A DNA stretch of 28,174 bases. It comes from Bacteroidales bacterium. Lineage in GTDB: Bacteria; Bacteroidota; Bacteroidia; Bacteroidales; UBA1556. The position numbers were made by a program, and so were the translations under genes. The notes beneath the pieces are model-generated. The model had not been told where the DNA came from. It did not search any database and worked only from the letters and a program-made list of their open reading frames with translations. The DNA is taken from contig JAGLDA010000015.1 of NCBI GenBank assembly GCA_023145955.1, positions 1-28,174 of the forward strand, given 5' to 3'. Positions 16,658 to 24,223 of the stretch are shown in pieces (positions within the stretch are counted from its first letter, which is position 1; each line of letters starts with the position of its first letter).

Positions 16658-17020
16658 TTATTTATATGATGTAACTTTAGCATCTGCCCATAAGGCCTCC
16701 AATGCATAAAATTTACGCGCTTCTGGCTTGAAAACATTAGCAACTACATTTACGTAGTCCATTAATATCCAATTAGAATCCTCGCGTCCTTCTATCTGAA
16801 ATGGATCTTCTCCCATTTCTTTCTTTACTATGTCGTCAATGCTTTCAAATATAGCATTTACTTGTATCCCACTATCTGCTTCACATATTACAAAAAAGTC
16901 AGTAACGGCATTGTCTAATTCTCTTAAATCTAGCACTTTAATTTTTTGTCCCTTTTTCTCCTGTATGGCTTTTACCATTATTTGAGCTAGATCCTTTGAG
17001 TTATTTGTTTTCATTGTCAT
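16658..17020 (-). CDS. rsfS: Ribosomal silencing factor RsfS
   Basis: RsfS binds ribosomal protein uL14 and blocks subunit joining when nutrients are short. The 120-residue protein covers the complete family domain: KIKVLDLRELDNAVTDFFVI (27-46), CEADSGIQVNAI, then the conserved EGREDSNWILMDYVNVVANV around 77-96. It is the first gene of the operon with ftsH, the LUD gene, cdsA and psd. An alternative start two codons in (17014) is equally possible and changes nothing important. Its promoter is probably the -7 box inside the palindrome at 17037-17060. Confidence 0.95.
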   Translation of the reverse strand: MTMKTNNSKDLAQIMVKAIQEKKGQKIKVLDLRELDNAVTDFFVICEADSGIQVNAIFESIDDIVKKEMGEDPFQIEGREDSNWILMDYVNVVANVFKPEARKFYALEALWADAKVTSYK

Positions 17021-17036
17021 TTATCAATTATTTAAT

Positions 17037-17060
17037 CTGCAAATTTAACTAAATTTGCAG
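17037..17060. promoter_or_regulatory. Perfect palindrome carrying back-to-back -7 boxes
   Basis: CTGCAAATTT (17037-17046) and AAATTTGCAG (17051-17060) are perfect 10-bp inverted arms around AACT. Each strand contains TAAATTTG, a perfect TAnnTTTG: 17040-17047 on the minus strand, pointing at rsfS 20 bases away, and 17050-17057 on the plus strand, pointing towards birA about 215 bases away. The minus-strand box is a good promoter for the rsfS-ftsH operon. Whether the plus box is used is unclear. The dyad itself could bind a dimeric regulator. Confidence 0.5.
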
Positions 17061-17209
17061 TCTCTTTTATGTAGAAATTTAAGAATTATTGCTAAAAATC
17101 GTATGGAAATAACGTGTTTATATTTTATTGATATATAGATATATATGACTTTATTATATTGTTGTAAAAAGGTTTTTAATTATTTTTAACTTAGCTTTGT
17201 TTTTAAGAA

Positions 17210-17217
17210 TATATTTG
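17210..17217 (+). promoter_or_regulatory. Bacteroidetes-type -7 box for birA
   Basis: TATATTTG is a perfect TAnnTTTG located 56 bases before the birA ATG, giving a leader of about 50 bases. It competes with the plus-strand box in the palindrome at 17037-17060. No well-spaced -33 element is seen. Confidence 0.45.
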
Positions 17218-17272
17218 TAATTAGATATTGAATCCATATTTTAGGGTAATTTAATATTGTTTATACTGGCTT

Positions 17273-18004
17273 ATGAAAGATTATATTTATTTGGAAGAAT
17301 GTGAATCTACAAATCTATTTTTGGCAAATTTGCTTAGTGAAGAATCTCCTAATTTGGAGCATGTTGTTATTAGTGATTTTCAGTCGGCAGGCAAGGGGCA
17401 AAAGCATGGGTTTTGGGAGTCTGAAAAAGGAAAAAATCTTACCTTTAGTTATAATTTAATTAATTTAGGATTAAAAGCTGTAAATCAATTTTATATATCA
17501 ATTATTATCTCACTTTCTATTGTTGATTTATTAGGTAAATATTTGCCAGCAGAATCCATAAAGATTAAGTGGCCAAATGATGTGTATATTGGAGATAAAA
17601 AAGTGGCTGGAATCCTTGTTGAAAACCATGTTTCTGGAGAAAATATTGTAAGTTGTAATATTGGTATTGGTATAAATGCGAATCAATTAATATTTAAAAG
17701 TAATGCTCCAAATCCAGTTTCAATAAGAAATTTTTGTGACCACGAAATTGATACCAATATCTTACTGATTGATTATATGTATAATTTTGAAAAATACTTA
17801 GCTTTACTAAAAAATGGCGAGTTTGAAAGCCTTAAACGTATGTATTTGAATAAAATGTATCGTATAAATAAAATCCATAAATATAGCATTGATAATAAAA
17901 TTATTTTTGCTACAATTAGAGGTGTGGATACATACGGTTTTCTAAATATGAATATTGATGGTGATAGTAAATCATTTGATATAAAGCAGGTTAAGTATCT
18001 GTAA
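17273..18004 (+). CDS. birA: Biotin--[acetyl-CoA-carboxylase] ligase
   Basis: It activates biotin with ATP and attaches it to the biotin carboxyl carrier protein. The 243-residue protein has the catalytic core only: ECESTN at 9-14, the biotinyl-AMP loop SAGKGQKHGFW at 38-48 followed by GKNLTFS, IKWPNDVYIGDKKVAGILVE at 98-117 with the catalytic lysine near 110, and GIGINAN at 131-137. There is no N-terminal helix-turn-helix, so unlike E. coli BirA it should not repress biotin genes. It is divergent from rsfS, an arrangement also seen in other Bacteroidetes as far as I recall. No terminator is evident after it. Confidence 0.93.
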   Translation: MKDYIYLEECESTNLFLANLLSEESPNLEHVVISDFQSAGKGQKHGFWESEKGKNLTFSYNLINLGLKAVNQFYISIIISLSIVDLLGKYLPAESIKIKWPNDVYIGDKKVAGILVENHVSGENIVSCNIGIGINANQLIFKSNAPNPVSIRNFCDHEIDTNILLIDYMYNFEKYLALLKNGEFESLKRMYLNKMYRINKIHKYSIDNKIIFATIRGVDTYGFLNMNIDGDSKSFDIKQVKYL

Positions 18005-18195
18005 AAGTGAGCTCAATAAAAACACCTAATACATCTAAATACATTCCTTTTTTTTAATCGTCAATTATTGACCACGTTTAATGAATAAAATTCGTTATTG
18101 ACGCAACCATTTTACCTTTTTGTGCATTATAATATTACAAGCTATACATAAGATTGCATAAAGTTAGGTGTATGGCAGAATTTTATTGATATATT
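18005..18195. other. Intergenic region with repeated TTATTGAC half-sites
   Basis: TTATTGAC occurs at 18065-18072 and again at 18095-18102, and CGTCAAT at 18059-18065 is the inverse of the second copy (ATTGACG at 18097-18103). Three related half-sites within 45 bp could be a regulator-binding cluster for the 146-aa gene, or chance in AT-rich DNA. No -7 consensus box is clear. Confidence 0.3.
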
Positions 18196-18636
18196 ATGAG
18201 AAATAATTCTTTTTTATTTATTACACCAAATAAGGTTGAAAATTATGCGCATACTCGCATAAATCATGATTATGAAAGTTTTGTGCTTCCTCCAGAATTT
18301 ATTGTGGAGATAAAGAACAAAATTAATGGTAGTAATTTACTTTCAGAGAAAAAAATTAATTTAGAAGATATTGAGTTGCGTAATTCAAATAATAGAGATA
18401 TTGCGTTTGATATTACTTACATTAATAACAAACCATTTATTAATTTATCTGCTTTGGGTTGGAATACAGGATTTAACGATTACGAATTAAAAATAGGACT
18501 TAATAAGAGTATTAATTTTAGTTTGGATATGCATAAGACGAATAATAGCGGAATAGAATTTTTTGATAAATCTGTATTTACAGTTTTTGACAATCATAAT
18601 GTTGTTGAAAATGGGATTATATCCATAGAAGTATAG
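18196..18636 (+). CDS. Hypothetical protein, no recognised family
   Basis: This open frame encodes 146 residues, rich in Asn, Ile and Lys, with no cysteine, no signal peptide and no membrane segment. The pattern of alternating hydrophobic residues (FDITYINNKPFINLSALGW, then YELKIGLNKSINFSLDM) suggests a mostly beta-strand protein. I do not recognise it. Codon use is similar to its neighbours, and no competing open frame of similar length is present on either strand, so it is probably a real gene, possibly lineage-restricted. It stands between birA and the sigma factor gene, 92 bases before the latter. A palindrome AAAAAGCTTTTT follows at 18654-18665 and may be a weak terminator. Confidence 0.65.
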   Translation: MRNNSFLFITPNKVENYAHTRINHDYESFVLPPEFIVEIKNKINGSNLLSEKKINLEDIELRNSNNRDIAFDITYINNKPFINLSALGWNTGFNDYELKIGLNKSINFSLDMHKTNNSGIEFFDKSVFTVFDNHNVVENGIISIEV

Positions 18637-18692
18637 CGCTTTATCGGTTGTTAGAAAAAGCTTTTTAATTTTTATAGTTTTTTATTTCTACG

Positions 18693-18727
18693 AAGAAATA
18701 TTTTTATATTTTTATAAAAATATTCTT
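18693..18727. promoter_or_regulatory. Hairpin ending one base before the sigma factor start codon
   Basis: AAGAAATATTTTTATA (18693-18708) pairs with TATAAAAATATTCTT (18713-18727) over 15 bp with a single bulged A and a TTTT loop. The TTG start codon of the sigma gene is at 18729, so in mRNA the hairpin would occupy the ribosome landing site. It may limit translation, or the DNA dyad may be an operator. Confidence 0.55.
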
Positions 18728-18728
18728 A

Positions 18729-19259
18729 TTGAAATCTATAGATAAAATACTTAAAGCGTGTAAAAAGAATAAAGCTTGGGCTCAAGCTGAACTCTTTGAA
18801 CTATATTCTGACAAAATGTTCGGAACGTGTTTGTATTACTCTGATAATAAATCAGATGCTGAAGATTTACTTCAAGATGGATTTCTTCACATTTTTAGTA
18901 ATATAGAAAAATTTAAAGGGGGAAATGTTGAGGCGTGGATGCGAAAGGTTTTTATTAACCTAGCATTAATGGAGTACAGAAAGAAGAAATTAGAAACATT
19001 GACCATTGAAGAGGAGGATGTTTATAGTGATAATTCTATATTTGAAGGTGATATACAGCAAAATGCTGATGAATTGATGAAGTTGATTAGTGAGTTGCCA
19101 ACACGATATAGAATAGTTTTTAATTTATACGCAATTGAGGGATATAAACATCGCGAAATTGCAGAGATGCTTGAGATTACTGAAGGAACATCAAAATCTA
19201 ATTTGTCAAGAGCAAGAGATATTTTACAAAAGAAGCTACATAAGCTTGATGATATATAA
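18729..19259 (+). CDS. ECF-type RNA polymerase sigma factor
   Basis: This 176-residue sigma-70 family protein would direct RNA polymerase to a small regulon. Region 2 covers about 22-90 (ELFELYSDKMFGTCLYYSDN, DAEDLLQDGFLHIFSNIEKF, AWMRKVFINLALMEYRKK), and region 4 covers about 113-166 with the helix-turn-helix YKHREIAEMLEITEGTSKSN followed by LSRARDIL. There is no ATG in frame upstream: the first in-frame stop is at 18675-18677, and the next internal ATG would delete part of region 2. TTG at 18729 is therefore the most likely start. The stop TAA overlaps the ATG of the next gene by one base (TAATG), so the two are translationally coupled, as expected for a sigma/anti-sigma pair. The signal it answers is not visible. 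Confidence 0.92.
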   Translation: MKSIDKILKACKKNKAWAQAELFELYSDKMFGTCLYYSDNKSDAEDLLQDGFLHIFSNIEKFKGGNVEAWMRKVFINLALMEYRKKKLETLTIEEEDVYSDNSIFEGDIQQNADELMKLISELPTRYRIVFNLYAIEGYKHREIAEMLEITEGTSKSNLSRARDILQKKLHKLDDI

Positions 19260-20818
19260 TGAATAAAGATAATAACATAGACGGAATTTTTAAGAATGCT
19301 GCACAGCAATATTCTACCCCTGCTCCAAAAAGCAGTTGGGCTGGTATTGATGCAACACTTAAAATGCAGCGTAAAGCGCTTTTTGTTAAGCAGATGTCTA
19401 TTGCTGCTTCAGTTGTAGTTGTTACAGCCTTAACTGCCTTTTTTGTTATAAATATTTCAGAGCCAGAACTTAATAGTTTTAATACTGTAGCAAATAATAA
19501 TACTGAAATTGCTCTAGAGCCACAAGCTGCTGATATAGAAAGTGCTGATCTATTGGTTTCAGAAAGTTCTAAGAAAACTATTATTAGCCATAATGATGAG
19601 AATACTATTTCTAATAGTAATGATAGGGTAGAAACAGAGGTTGCTATTAAGAATTCAGATAAGCTTGAAGAAACTAAAGTAGTGGCTACTATTGCTAGCA
19701 AGAATATAGATACAGAAAATAAGGTAAAGCTAGCAAATAATATTGATAAGAAAAGTAATGATGAAATTGCTATCTCTAAATATTCGTCAAATGATGTTTT
19801 GATTTCAGAACCTATTGATAATAATGTGATAGCTGATAAAGAAATAGAAAAAATTGATGCTATTGAGGATAAGTCTATAATAAGTGAGAATATAGAGAGT
19901 AATGTTGTTGAAGGAAAAGTTGCTAATAAGAATAGTTCAACGAATTTTGCTGAAGAAAAAAAATCTGTAACTAAGAGTACTTCTAATATTGGTACTCCTA
20001 TTGTTAAAAAGGATCTTCTTAAGGAAAATATAAAAGCTGAGGTGTCTGCGGATGAAGATAATAACAGTCATACAATGCTTAACGAAAAAGTAAATGATAA
20101 AACCAGACAGTTTGAATATTTAGTAGGAAATGGTTATTTTATTTCACTTACTAATGCAAAATATAATAAACCTGCTACTCCTATTTCAAATATGGCTGTG
20201 GCAGAGGATGTTCACCTTGATATAGGATTTGGCGGTGCTTTTGATATTGGTATTAAATACGACAATTTTATTTTTAAAACAGGAGTAAGAAGATATGACC
20301 ATAAAATCCATGGAGATTTTACGGTAAATGAATTTGATTATTATAATGTAGATAATATAAACTATGGATATTCATCACTTGGAATTATTGCACTTTATAA
20401 TGTAAATACGAGTGCCCGAATTTCAAATCCTAGTTCAGTTATTTATATTCAAGATTTTGATGAATATAATATTAGACTTCGTTACCTTGATATACCTATT
20501 ACTATTGGTTATAATTTTCAAGTTAATAACTGGTCTATTATTCCGCATGTAGGTTTAAATTCTACTATTATTTTATCTAATGAGGTAAAAATGGAAAAAG
20601 ATGATAAGATATTTATGTATGGTGAGGTGAAAGATGTAAAATCATTTTCTATGGGTTATATTGTTGGCGGAGGATTGTATTATAATCTAGGAAAACACTG
20701 GTTGTTAGGATTAAATACTGATTTTATATATTATCCATCTTCAGTAAGTAAAAATGCAGATTACAAATATAGACCATACTCATACTTGATTGGACCACGT
20801 GCAGAGTTTAGGTTTTAA
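19259..20818 (+). CDS. Anti-sigma-like protein fused to an outer-membrane beta-barrel domain
   Basis: The 519-residue product seems to have four parts. Residues 1-44 are a short cytoplasmic segment with IDGIFKNAAQQYSTPAPKSS and a W..I...L pattern seen in proteins encoded after Bacteroidetes ECF sigma genes. Residues about 46-66 are a single hydrophobic helix. Residues about 67-285 are a long polar, Asn/Lys/Glu-rich, repetitive linker with no predicted fold. Residues about 286-519 look like a PorT-type outer-membrane barrel: alternating strands, LRYLDIPITIGYNF at 407-420, GGGLYYNLGKHWLLGLNTD at 470-488, and a final EFRF ending in phenylalanine, the usual barrel terminus. There is no cleavable signal peptide. 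Translational coupling to the sigma gene points to an anti-sigma or sensor role; the barrel assignment is from pattern only, and direct sigma binding is inferred. Confidence 0.8.
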   Translation: MNKDNNIDGIFKNAAQQYSTPAPKSSWAGIDATLKMQRKALFVKQMSIAASVVVVTALTAFFVINISEPELNSFNTVANNNTEIALEPQAADIESADLLVSESSKKTIISHNDENTISNSNDRVETEVAIKNSDKLEETKVVATIASKNIDTENKVKLANNIDKKSNDEIAISKYSSNDVLISEPIDNNVIADKEIEKIDAIEDKSIISENIESNVVEGKVANKNSSTNFAEEKKSVTKSTSNIGTPIVKKDLLKENIKAEVSADEDNNSHTMLNEKVNDKTRQFEYLVGNGYFISLTNAKYNKPATPISNMAVAEDVHLDIGFGGAFDIGIKYDNFIFKTGVRRYDHKIHGDFTVNEFDYYNVDNINYGYSSLGIIALYNVNTSARISNPSSVIYIQDFDEYNIRLRYLDIPITIGYNFQVNNWSIIPHVGLNSTIILSNEVKMEKDDKIFMYGEVKDVKSFSMGYIVGGGLYYNLGKHWLLGLNTDFIYYPSSVSKNADYKYRPYSYLIGPRAEFRF

Positions 20819-20867
20819 TAATTAAAGAATACTTTTGTAGTTGGAAACGGCAAATCTTAAAATTCCT

Positions 20868-21788
20868 CTAATAATTTTCTATAACGAAATTCTTATCTTT
20901 TTGTAGTTGAGATTTTAGTTCGTCTATATTCATAAATGATATTTCATTCCTAATACGTTTTATGAGGAATACTTGAATGTTTTCGCCATAAATTATATTA
21001 TCAAAATCAATAATATGTACCTCAATTGTTTTGTCAGCTGATTGTACAGTTGGTTTATAGCCAATATTCATCATGCCTTTATAATCTACATTATTATGTA
21101 TAATTTTAACCATATAAACACCATCAGCGGGTATGAGTTTTAGCTTAAATTTAAGCATTAGATTGGCGGTAGGAAACCCAAGTTCACGTCCCAGCTTATT
21201 TCCATGTACTACAGTGCCACATATTTGATAATTGTAACCCAGCAAACTATTAGCATAGCTAACTTTGCCAGTTTTGATAGCCTCTCTTATTTTTGTAGAG
21301 CTAACAGCCACCTCATTAATATCCATTTCTGGAATACGCTCTACTTCTATATTAAATGACCTAATTAAGGTTTCTAAATCTTCAGTTTCAGCATTCATAT
21401 TCCCAAAGTTATGATCGTAGCCAATTGTCATAGCTTGAACATTTAATTTCTCAATTAAATATTCTTTAATAAATTCGCGAGCAGTTTTCTGAGAGAAATC
21501 ATAAGTAAAAGGAAGAATAAGTAGATAGTCAAGCCCTACATTTTCAAGATGCTGAGCCTTCTCTACTATATTTGTAATTAGTCGGAGTTCTTTTGCATTT
21601 CTATTTAATACAATTCGAGGATGAGGTTCAAAAGTTATTAGCAATGATTTGGTATTTCTTTTCTTTGCCTCAGAAATTAGGTGTTTTATTACAGCCTTAT
21701 GGCCTAAATGTACACCATCGAATGTGCCTATTGTAGCAACAGGCTGCTCCTGAATATTATACTCTTCAAGTGATTTAAATATTTGCAT
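20868..21788 (-). CDS. ribF: Bifunctional riboflavin kinase / FAD synthetase
   Basis: It phosphorylates riboflavin to FMN and adenylates FMN to FAD. The 306-residue protein has the N-terminal nucleotidyltransferase domain with ATIGTFDGVHLGHKAVI at 18-34 and SSTKIREAI at 163-171, then the C-terminal kinase domain with GTVVHGNKLGRELGFPTANL at 191-210, where GFPTAN is the kinase signature. Length is typical. It is 9 bases after the LutA-like gene on the same strand, so probably co-transcribed. It converges with the barrel gene; the 49-base gap shows no clear terminator. Confidence 0.96.
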   Translation of the reverse strand: MQIFKSLEEYNIQEQPVATIGTFDGVHLGHKAVIKHLISEAKKRNTKSLLITFEPHPRIVLNRNAKELRLITNIVEKAQHLENVGLDYLLILPFTYDFSQKTAREFIKEYLIEKLNVQAMTIGYDHNFGNMNAETEDLETLIRSFNIEVERIPEMDINEVAVSSTKIREAIKTGKVSYANSLLGYNYQICGTVVHGNKLGRELGFPTANLMLKFKLKLIPADGVYMVKIIHNNVDYKGMMNIGYKPTVQSADKTIEVHIIDFDNIIYGENIQVFLIKRIRNEISFMNIDELKSQLQKDKNFVIENY

Positions 21789-21797
21789 AATAATATA

Positions 21798-22523
21798 TTA
21801 TAATTCCCAACCTGATGCCAGAATATCAATAATATGGATTGTTTTAATAGGTAATTTATGCTTTTTAATATAAGATTCAATATTTAGTAAGCAAGAAGAC
21901 TCTGTGCTCACAATGTATTCAGCACCAGTTGCCAAGGCATTATTAACCTTTCTTTCGGTCATAGATGTTGATATGCTTTCATGCTTTACAGAGAATGTGC
22001 CGCCAAAGCCACAGCAAGTATCACTTTCTTCCATTTCTACAATCTCAATATTTTTTACCTTACTAAGGAGTGTGCGCACTTCGTGAGTTAAGCCATACTC
22101 TCGTTTTGCCGAGCAGCTATCATGCACCGTAACTTTATGAGGAAAACTAGCTCCTAAGTCAGTAACATTTAATTCATTTACAAGAAAATCCGAGATTTCA
22201 AAAATATTCTTTTTTACATTATTGAATTTATTATGTAGTGAGCTGTTATGGAATAATTTGGGGTAGTGATTCCTTACCATAGAAGTACACGAAGCACTTG
22301 GTCCTACAATTACTCTTCCGGTATCGAAGTTATTAATAAATTTTTCTCCCAATTCGCGTGCTTCATCCCAATGTCCACTATTGAAAGCCATTTGTCCACA
22401 GCAAGTTTGCTTAGAATTATAATGAACATCAATATCTAATTTCTCTAATACTTTTACAAGGTTAAATCCAGTATCAGGATAAAGTTGATCGATAAAACAT
22501 GGTATAAATAATTCTATTTCCAT
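21798..22523 (-). CDS. LutA-like (Fe-S)-binding protein with two CCG domains
   Basis: LutA/YkgE-type proteins carry cysteine-rich CCG domains and take part in lactate or related hydroxyacid oxidation with LutB and LutC. The 241-residue protein has both repeats: Cys9, CCG at 41-43 and SCT around Cys79; then HDSC at Cys137, CCGFGGTF at 170-177 and SSC at Cys211. Length matches LutA. No LutB gene is adjacent; a LUD (LutC-like) gene lies about 7 kb away. It may serve another oxidoreductase partner. A strong terminator separates it from purE upstream, so it must have its own start of transcription or depend on read-through. Confidence 0.88.
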   Translation of the reverse strand: MEIELFIPCFIDQLYPDTGFNLVKVLEKLDIDVHYNSKQTCCGQMAFNSGHWDEARELGEKFINNFDTGRVIVGPSASCTSMVRNHYPKLFHNSSLHNKFNNVKKNIFEISDFLVNELNVTDLGASFPHKVTVHDSCSAKREYGLTHEVRTLLSKVKNIEIVEMEESDTCCGFGGTFSVKHESISTSMTERKVNNALATGAEYIVSTESSCLLNIESYIKKHKLPIKTIHIIDILASGWEL

Positions 22524-22548
22524 TAGATTCGCCCTTTAACTATTAAAG

Positions 22549-22589
22549 AAAATATATAGCTGCAATATTAAAATGCAGCTATATATTTT
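22549..22589 (-). terminator. Rho-independent terminator of purE
   Basis: AAAATATATAGCTGCA (22549-22564) and TGCAGCTATATATTTT (22574-22589) are perfect 16-bp arms with a 9-base loop. It lies directly after the purE stop on the minus strand, and the stem's own A/T base provides the terminal T-rich run. The symmetry would also allow function in the other direction. Confidence 0.85.
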
Positions 22590-22592
22590 TTA

Positions 22593-23099
22593 TTAATTTG
22601 TTTTATATTTATAAGAAATCTTAGAAAGGTCTTCATTGGCTTTTACTATTTTGCCTTTTAATTCCTCTTTGTATTTTACAGTTTTTGCATAAAGCTCTTT
22701 GTCATTAGTTGCCATCATTTGAGTAGCAAGTATAGCAGCGTTAAGAGCACCATTAATAGCTACAGTAGCCACAGGAATGCCAGGAGGCATTTGCACTATT
22801 GCTAATAGAGCATCCATGCCATCAAGAGAAGCTTTAATGGGTACTCCAATAATTGGTAGAGGAGTCATAGCTGCAATAACACCCGGAAGGTGAGCAGCCA
22901 TACCTGCGCCAGCAATAATTACTTTTATTCCTCTGTCCGCAGCTTCAGTAGCAAATTTCTCTACCTCATCAGGTGTACGATGAGCCGAAAGGGCATTCAT
23001 CTCAAAAGGTAATTCTATGGACTCGAAGAATGCTGCAGCCTTTTCCATTACTGGTAAATCGGATGTGCTTCCCATTATAATACTTACTTGTGGTTTCAT
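22593..23099 (-). CDS. purE: N5-carboxyaminoimidazole ribonucleotide mutase
   Basis: It moves the carboxyl group of N5-CAIR to give CAIR in purine synthesis. The 168-residue protein has IIMGSTSDLPVM at 7-18, ALSAHRTPDEV at 36-46 with the catalytic His40, IAGAGMAAHLPGVIAAMTPL at 62-81 and GMDALLAIVQMPPGIPVATV at 94-113, all complete. SAHRTP and the GAGMAAHLPG loop mark the bacterial class I mutase rather than class II. A single-gene unit is likely, with a -7 box upstream and a strong terminator downstream. Confidence 0.97.
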   Translation of the reverse strand: MKPQVSIIMGSTSDLPVMEKAAAFFESIELPFEMNALSAHRTPDEVEKFATEAADRGIKVIIAGAGMAAHLPGVIAAMTPLPIIGVPIKASLDGMDALLAIVQMPPGIPVATVAINGALNAAILATQMMATNDKELYAKTVKYKEELKGKIVKANEDLSKISYKYKTN

Positions 23100-23128
23100 A
23101 TCTTTGTTTATTAAATTTTGTAATTATG

Positions 23129-23136
23129 CAAAAGTA
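23129..23136 (-). promoter_or_regulatory. Bacteroidetes-type -7 box for purE
   Basis: The minus strand reads TACTTTTG, a perfect TAnnTTTG, 29 bases before the purE ATG. It is the same octamer as the boxes of mgsA, tgt, the ATPase gene and the msbA-like gene. Confidence 0.6.
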
Positions 23137-23186
23137 ATGATTTAGTTTAAGTTTTTATGATTTTTTTCTTCATTATTAATAGCAAT

Positions 23187-23747
23187 TTAGCTAAGTTCAA
23201 TTTTCCATTTTCCCAATAGGCCAGCTACTTGCGCAAAATTGAATTTACCCTTTTTTACATTGTTTCTTTCTATATCGATATATAGATTTATGGAATTCCT
23301 AAAGTCAGCATTTTCTAGATTTGTATTTTCAAAATTCACTCCTGCTATATCACAATTATCAAATACAGATTTGTATAGGTTTGTTTCATAAAAATCACAT
23401 TCTTTCATATTGCAATTATAGAACTTTATTTTGGGGAGTTTTAGTCCTTGAAAATTAGACAGGCTAAGGTTGCAGTCAGTAAATGAGAACGATAACAAGA
23501 ATTTCTTGCAACTATCAAATGCTAGCCCCATAAGCTTGCTTTCTGAGAAATTCGCTCCCTGAAAACTAGTGTTTATAATTATACTATTGCTTAAATCACA
23601 TTCTTTAAAATCACATTCTACAAATACATATTCAGATAAGTTGCTATTTGAGAAATCACAATTCTCAAAAGTACAATTCTCATATTCAGCTAATTTTATT
23701 GTGCTGATATTTTTGTTATTATAAGTAGTGTCGTAAATGAGTTTCAT
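23187..23747 (-). CDS. Pentapeptide-repeat protein
   Basis: The 186-residue protein consists almost entirely of pentapeptide repeats of A(D/N)LxX type: NCDFSNSNLSEYVFVECDF near 28, ECDLSNSIIINTSFQGANF near 54, ECDFYETNLYKSVFDNCDI near 119, and NFENTNLENADF around 141. Such repeats fold as a right-handed quadrilateral beta-helix. The C-terminus (KKGKFNFAQVAGLLGKWKIE) resembles the short helical cap seen in Qnr/MfpA-like proteins, but the gyrase-protecting loops cannot be judged, so function is open. No signal peptide, so it is cytoplasmic. It is 22 bases after the ICMT-like gene and probably the last gene of that operon. Confidence 0.88.
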   Translation of the reverse strand: MKLIYDTTYNNKNISTIKLAEYENCTFENCDFSNSNLSEYVFVECDFKECDLSNSIIINTSFQGANFSESKLMGLAFDSCKKFLLSFSFTDCNLSLSNFQGLKLPKIKFYNCNMKECDFYETNLYKSVFDNCDIAGVNFENTNLENADFRNSINLYIDIERNNVKKGKFNFAQVAGLLGKWKIELS

Positions 23748-23769
23748 TTGTTCTATTGTTCTTATTTTA

Positions 23770-24222
23770 TTAGAATACTTTTGGTATAATTCTCCAACTT
23801 TTTTTCATATACTCATCATAATCACTAAAGAAGTTGCGTAGCAAGCTTTCTTCAAAAAATAGTTTTAGAATTAAATTCATATATAGAAACATAAGAAAAA
23901 AGAAGCGATAATTGTCCCAATGGCTTATAATTAAAGGGGTAATGGCAATAATGATTGAAGTATACATTGGATGCCGAATAATAGCATAAGGACCATTTGT
24001 TACTAATGTTGCATTTTTTCGTGGTTGTGGTGCTATGCTTATTTTACTCTTATTCATAACTACTACTGCCCATATAGCGAGTATTATTCCCAAAAGTTCA
24101 GTAATTTGTAAAAACAAACCTTTTGCCACCCATGGTGAAAAGTAAAGAAAAATTGCGAACCCTAAATATTGAATTATTGTAAGAATAGCATTAATAATTT
24201 TTTGTTTTTCTGTTAACTCCAT
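23770..24222 (-). CDS. Isoprenylcysteine carboxyl methyltransferase-family membrane protein
   Basis: The 150-residue membrane protein belongs to the ICMT/PEMT-like methyltransferases found widely in bacteria. Three to four hydrophobic segments cover about 9-30, 38-56, 86-101 and 105-123. The cofactor-binding signature LVTNGPYAIIRHPMYTS is at 73-89 and the C-terminal EESLLRNFFSDYDEYMKKSW at 124-143 is typical, with the Arg-Ile-Ile-Pro ending. The acceptor in bacteria is generally unknown; lipid or small-molecule methylation is possible. It starts one base from the stop of the LTA-synthase-like gene, which implies coupled translation and perhaps a common envelope substrate. Confidence 0.85.
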   Translation of the reverse strand: MELTEKQKIINAILTIIQYLGFAIFLYFSPWVAKGLFLQITELLGIILAIWAVVVMNKSKISIAPQPRKNATLVTNGPYAIIRHPMYTSIIIAITPLIISHWDNYRFFFLMFLYMNLILKLFFEESLLRNFFSDYDEYMKKSWRIIPKVF

Positions 24223-24223
24223 G

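Noticed and set aside
19198..19701. A 167-codon open frame on the minus strand across the sigma/barrel junction
   Set aside because: It overlaps two convincing plus-strand genes, has a serine/leucine-rich composition typical of antisense shadow, and matches no family.
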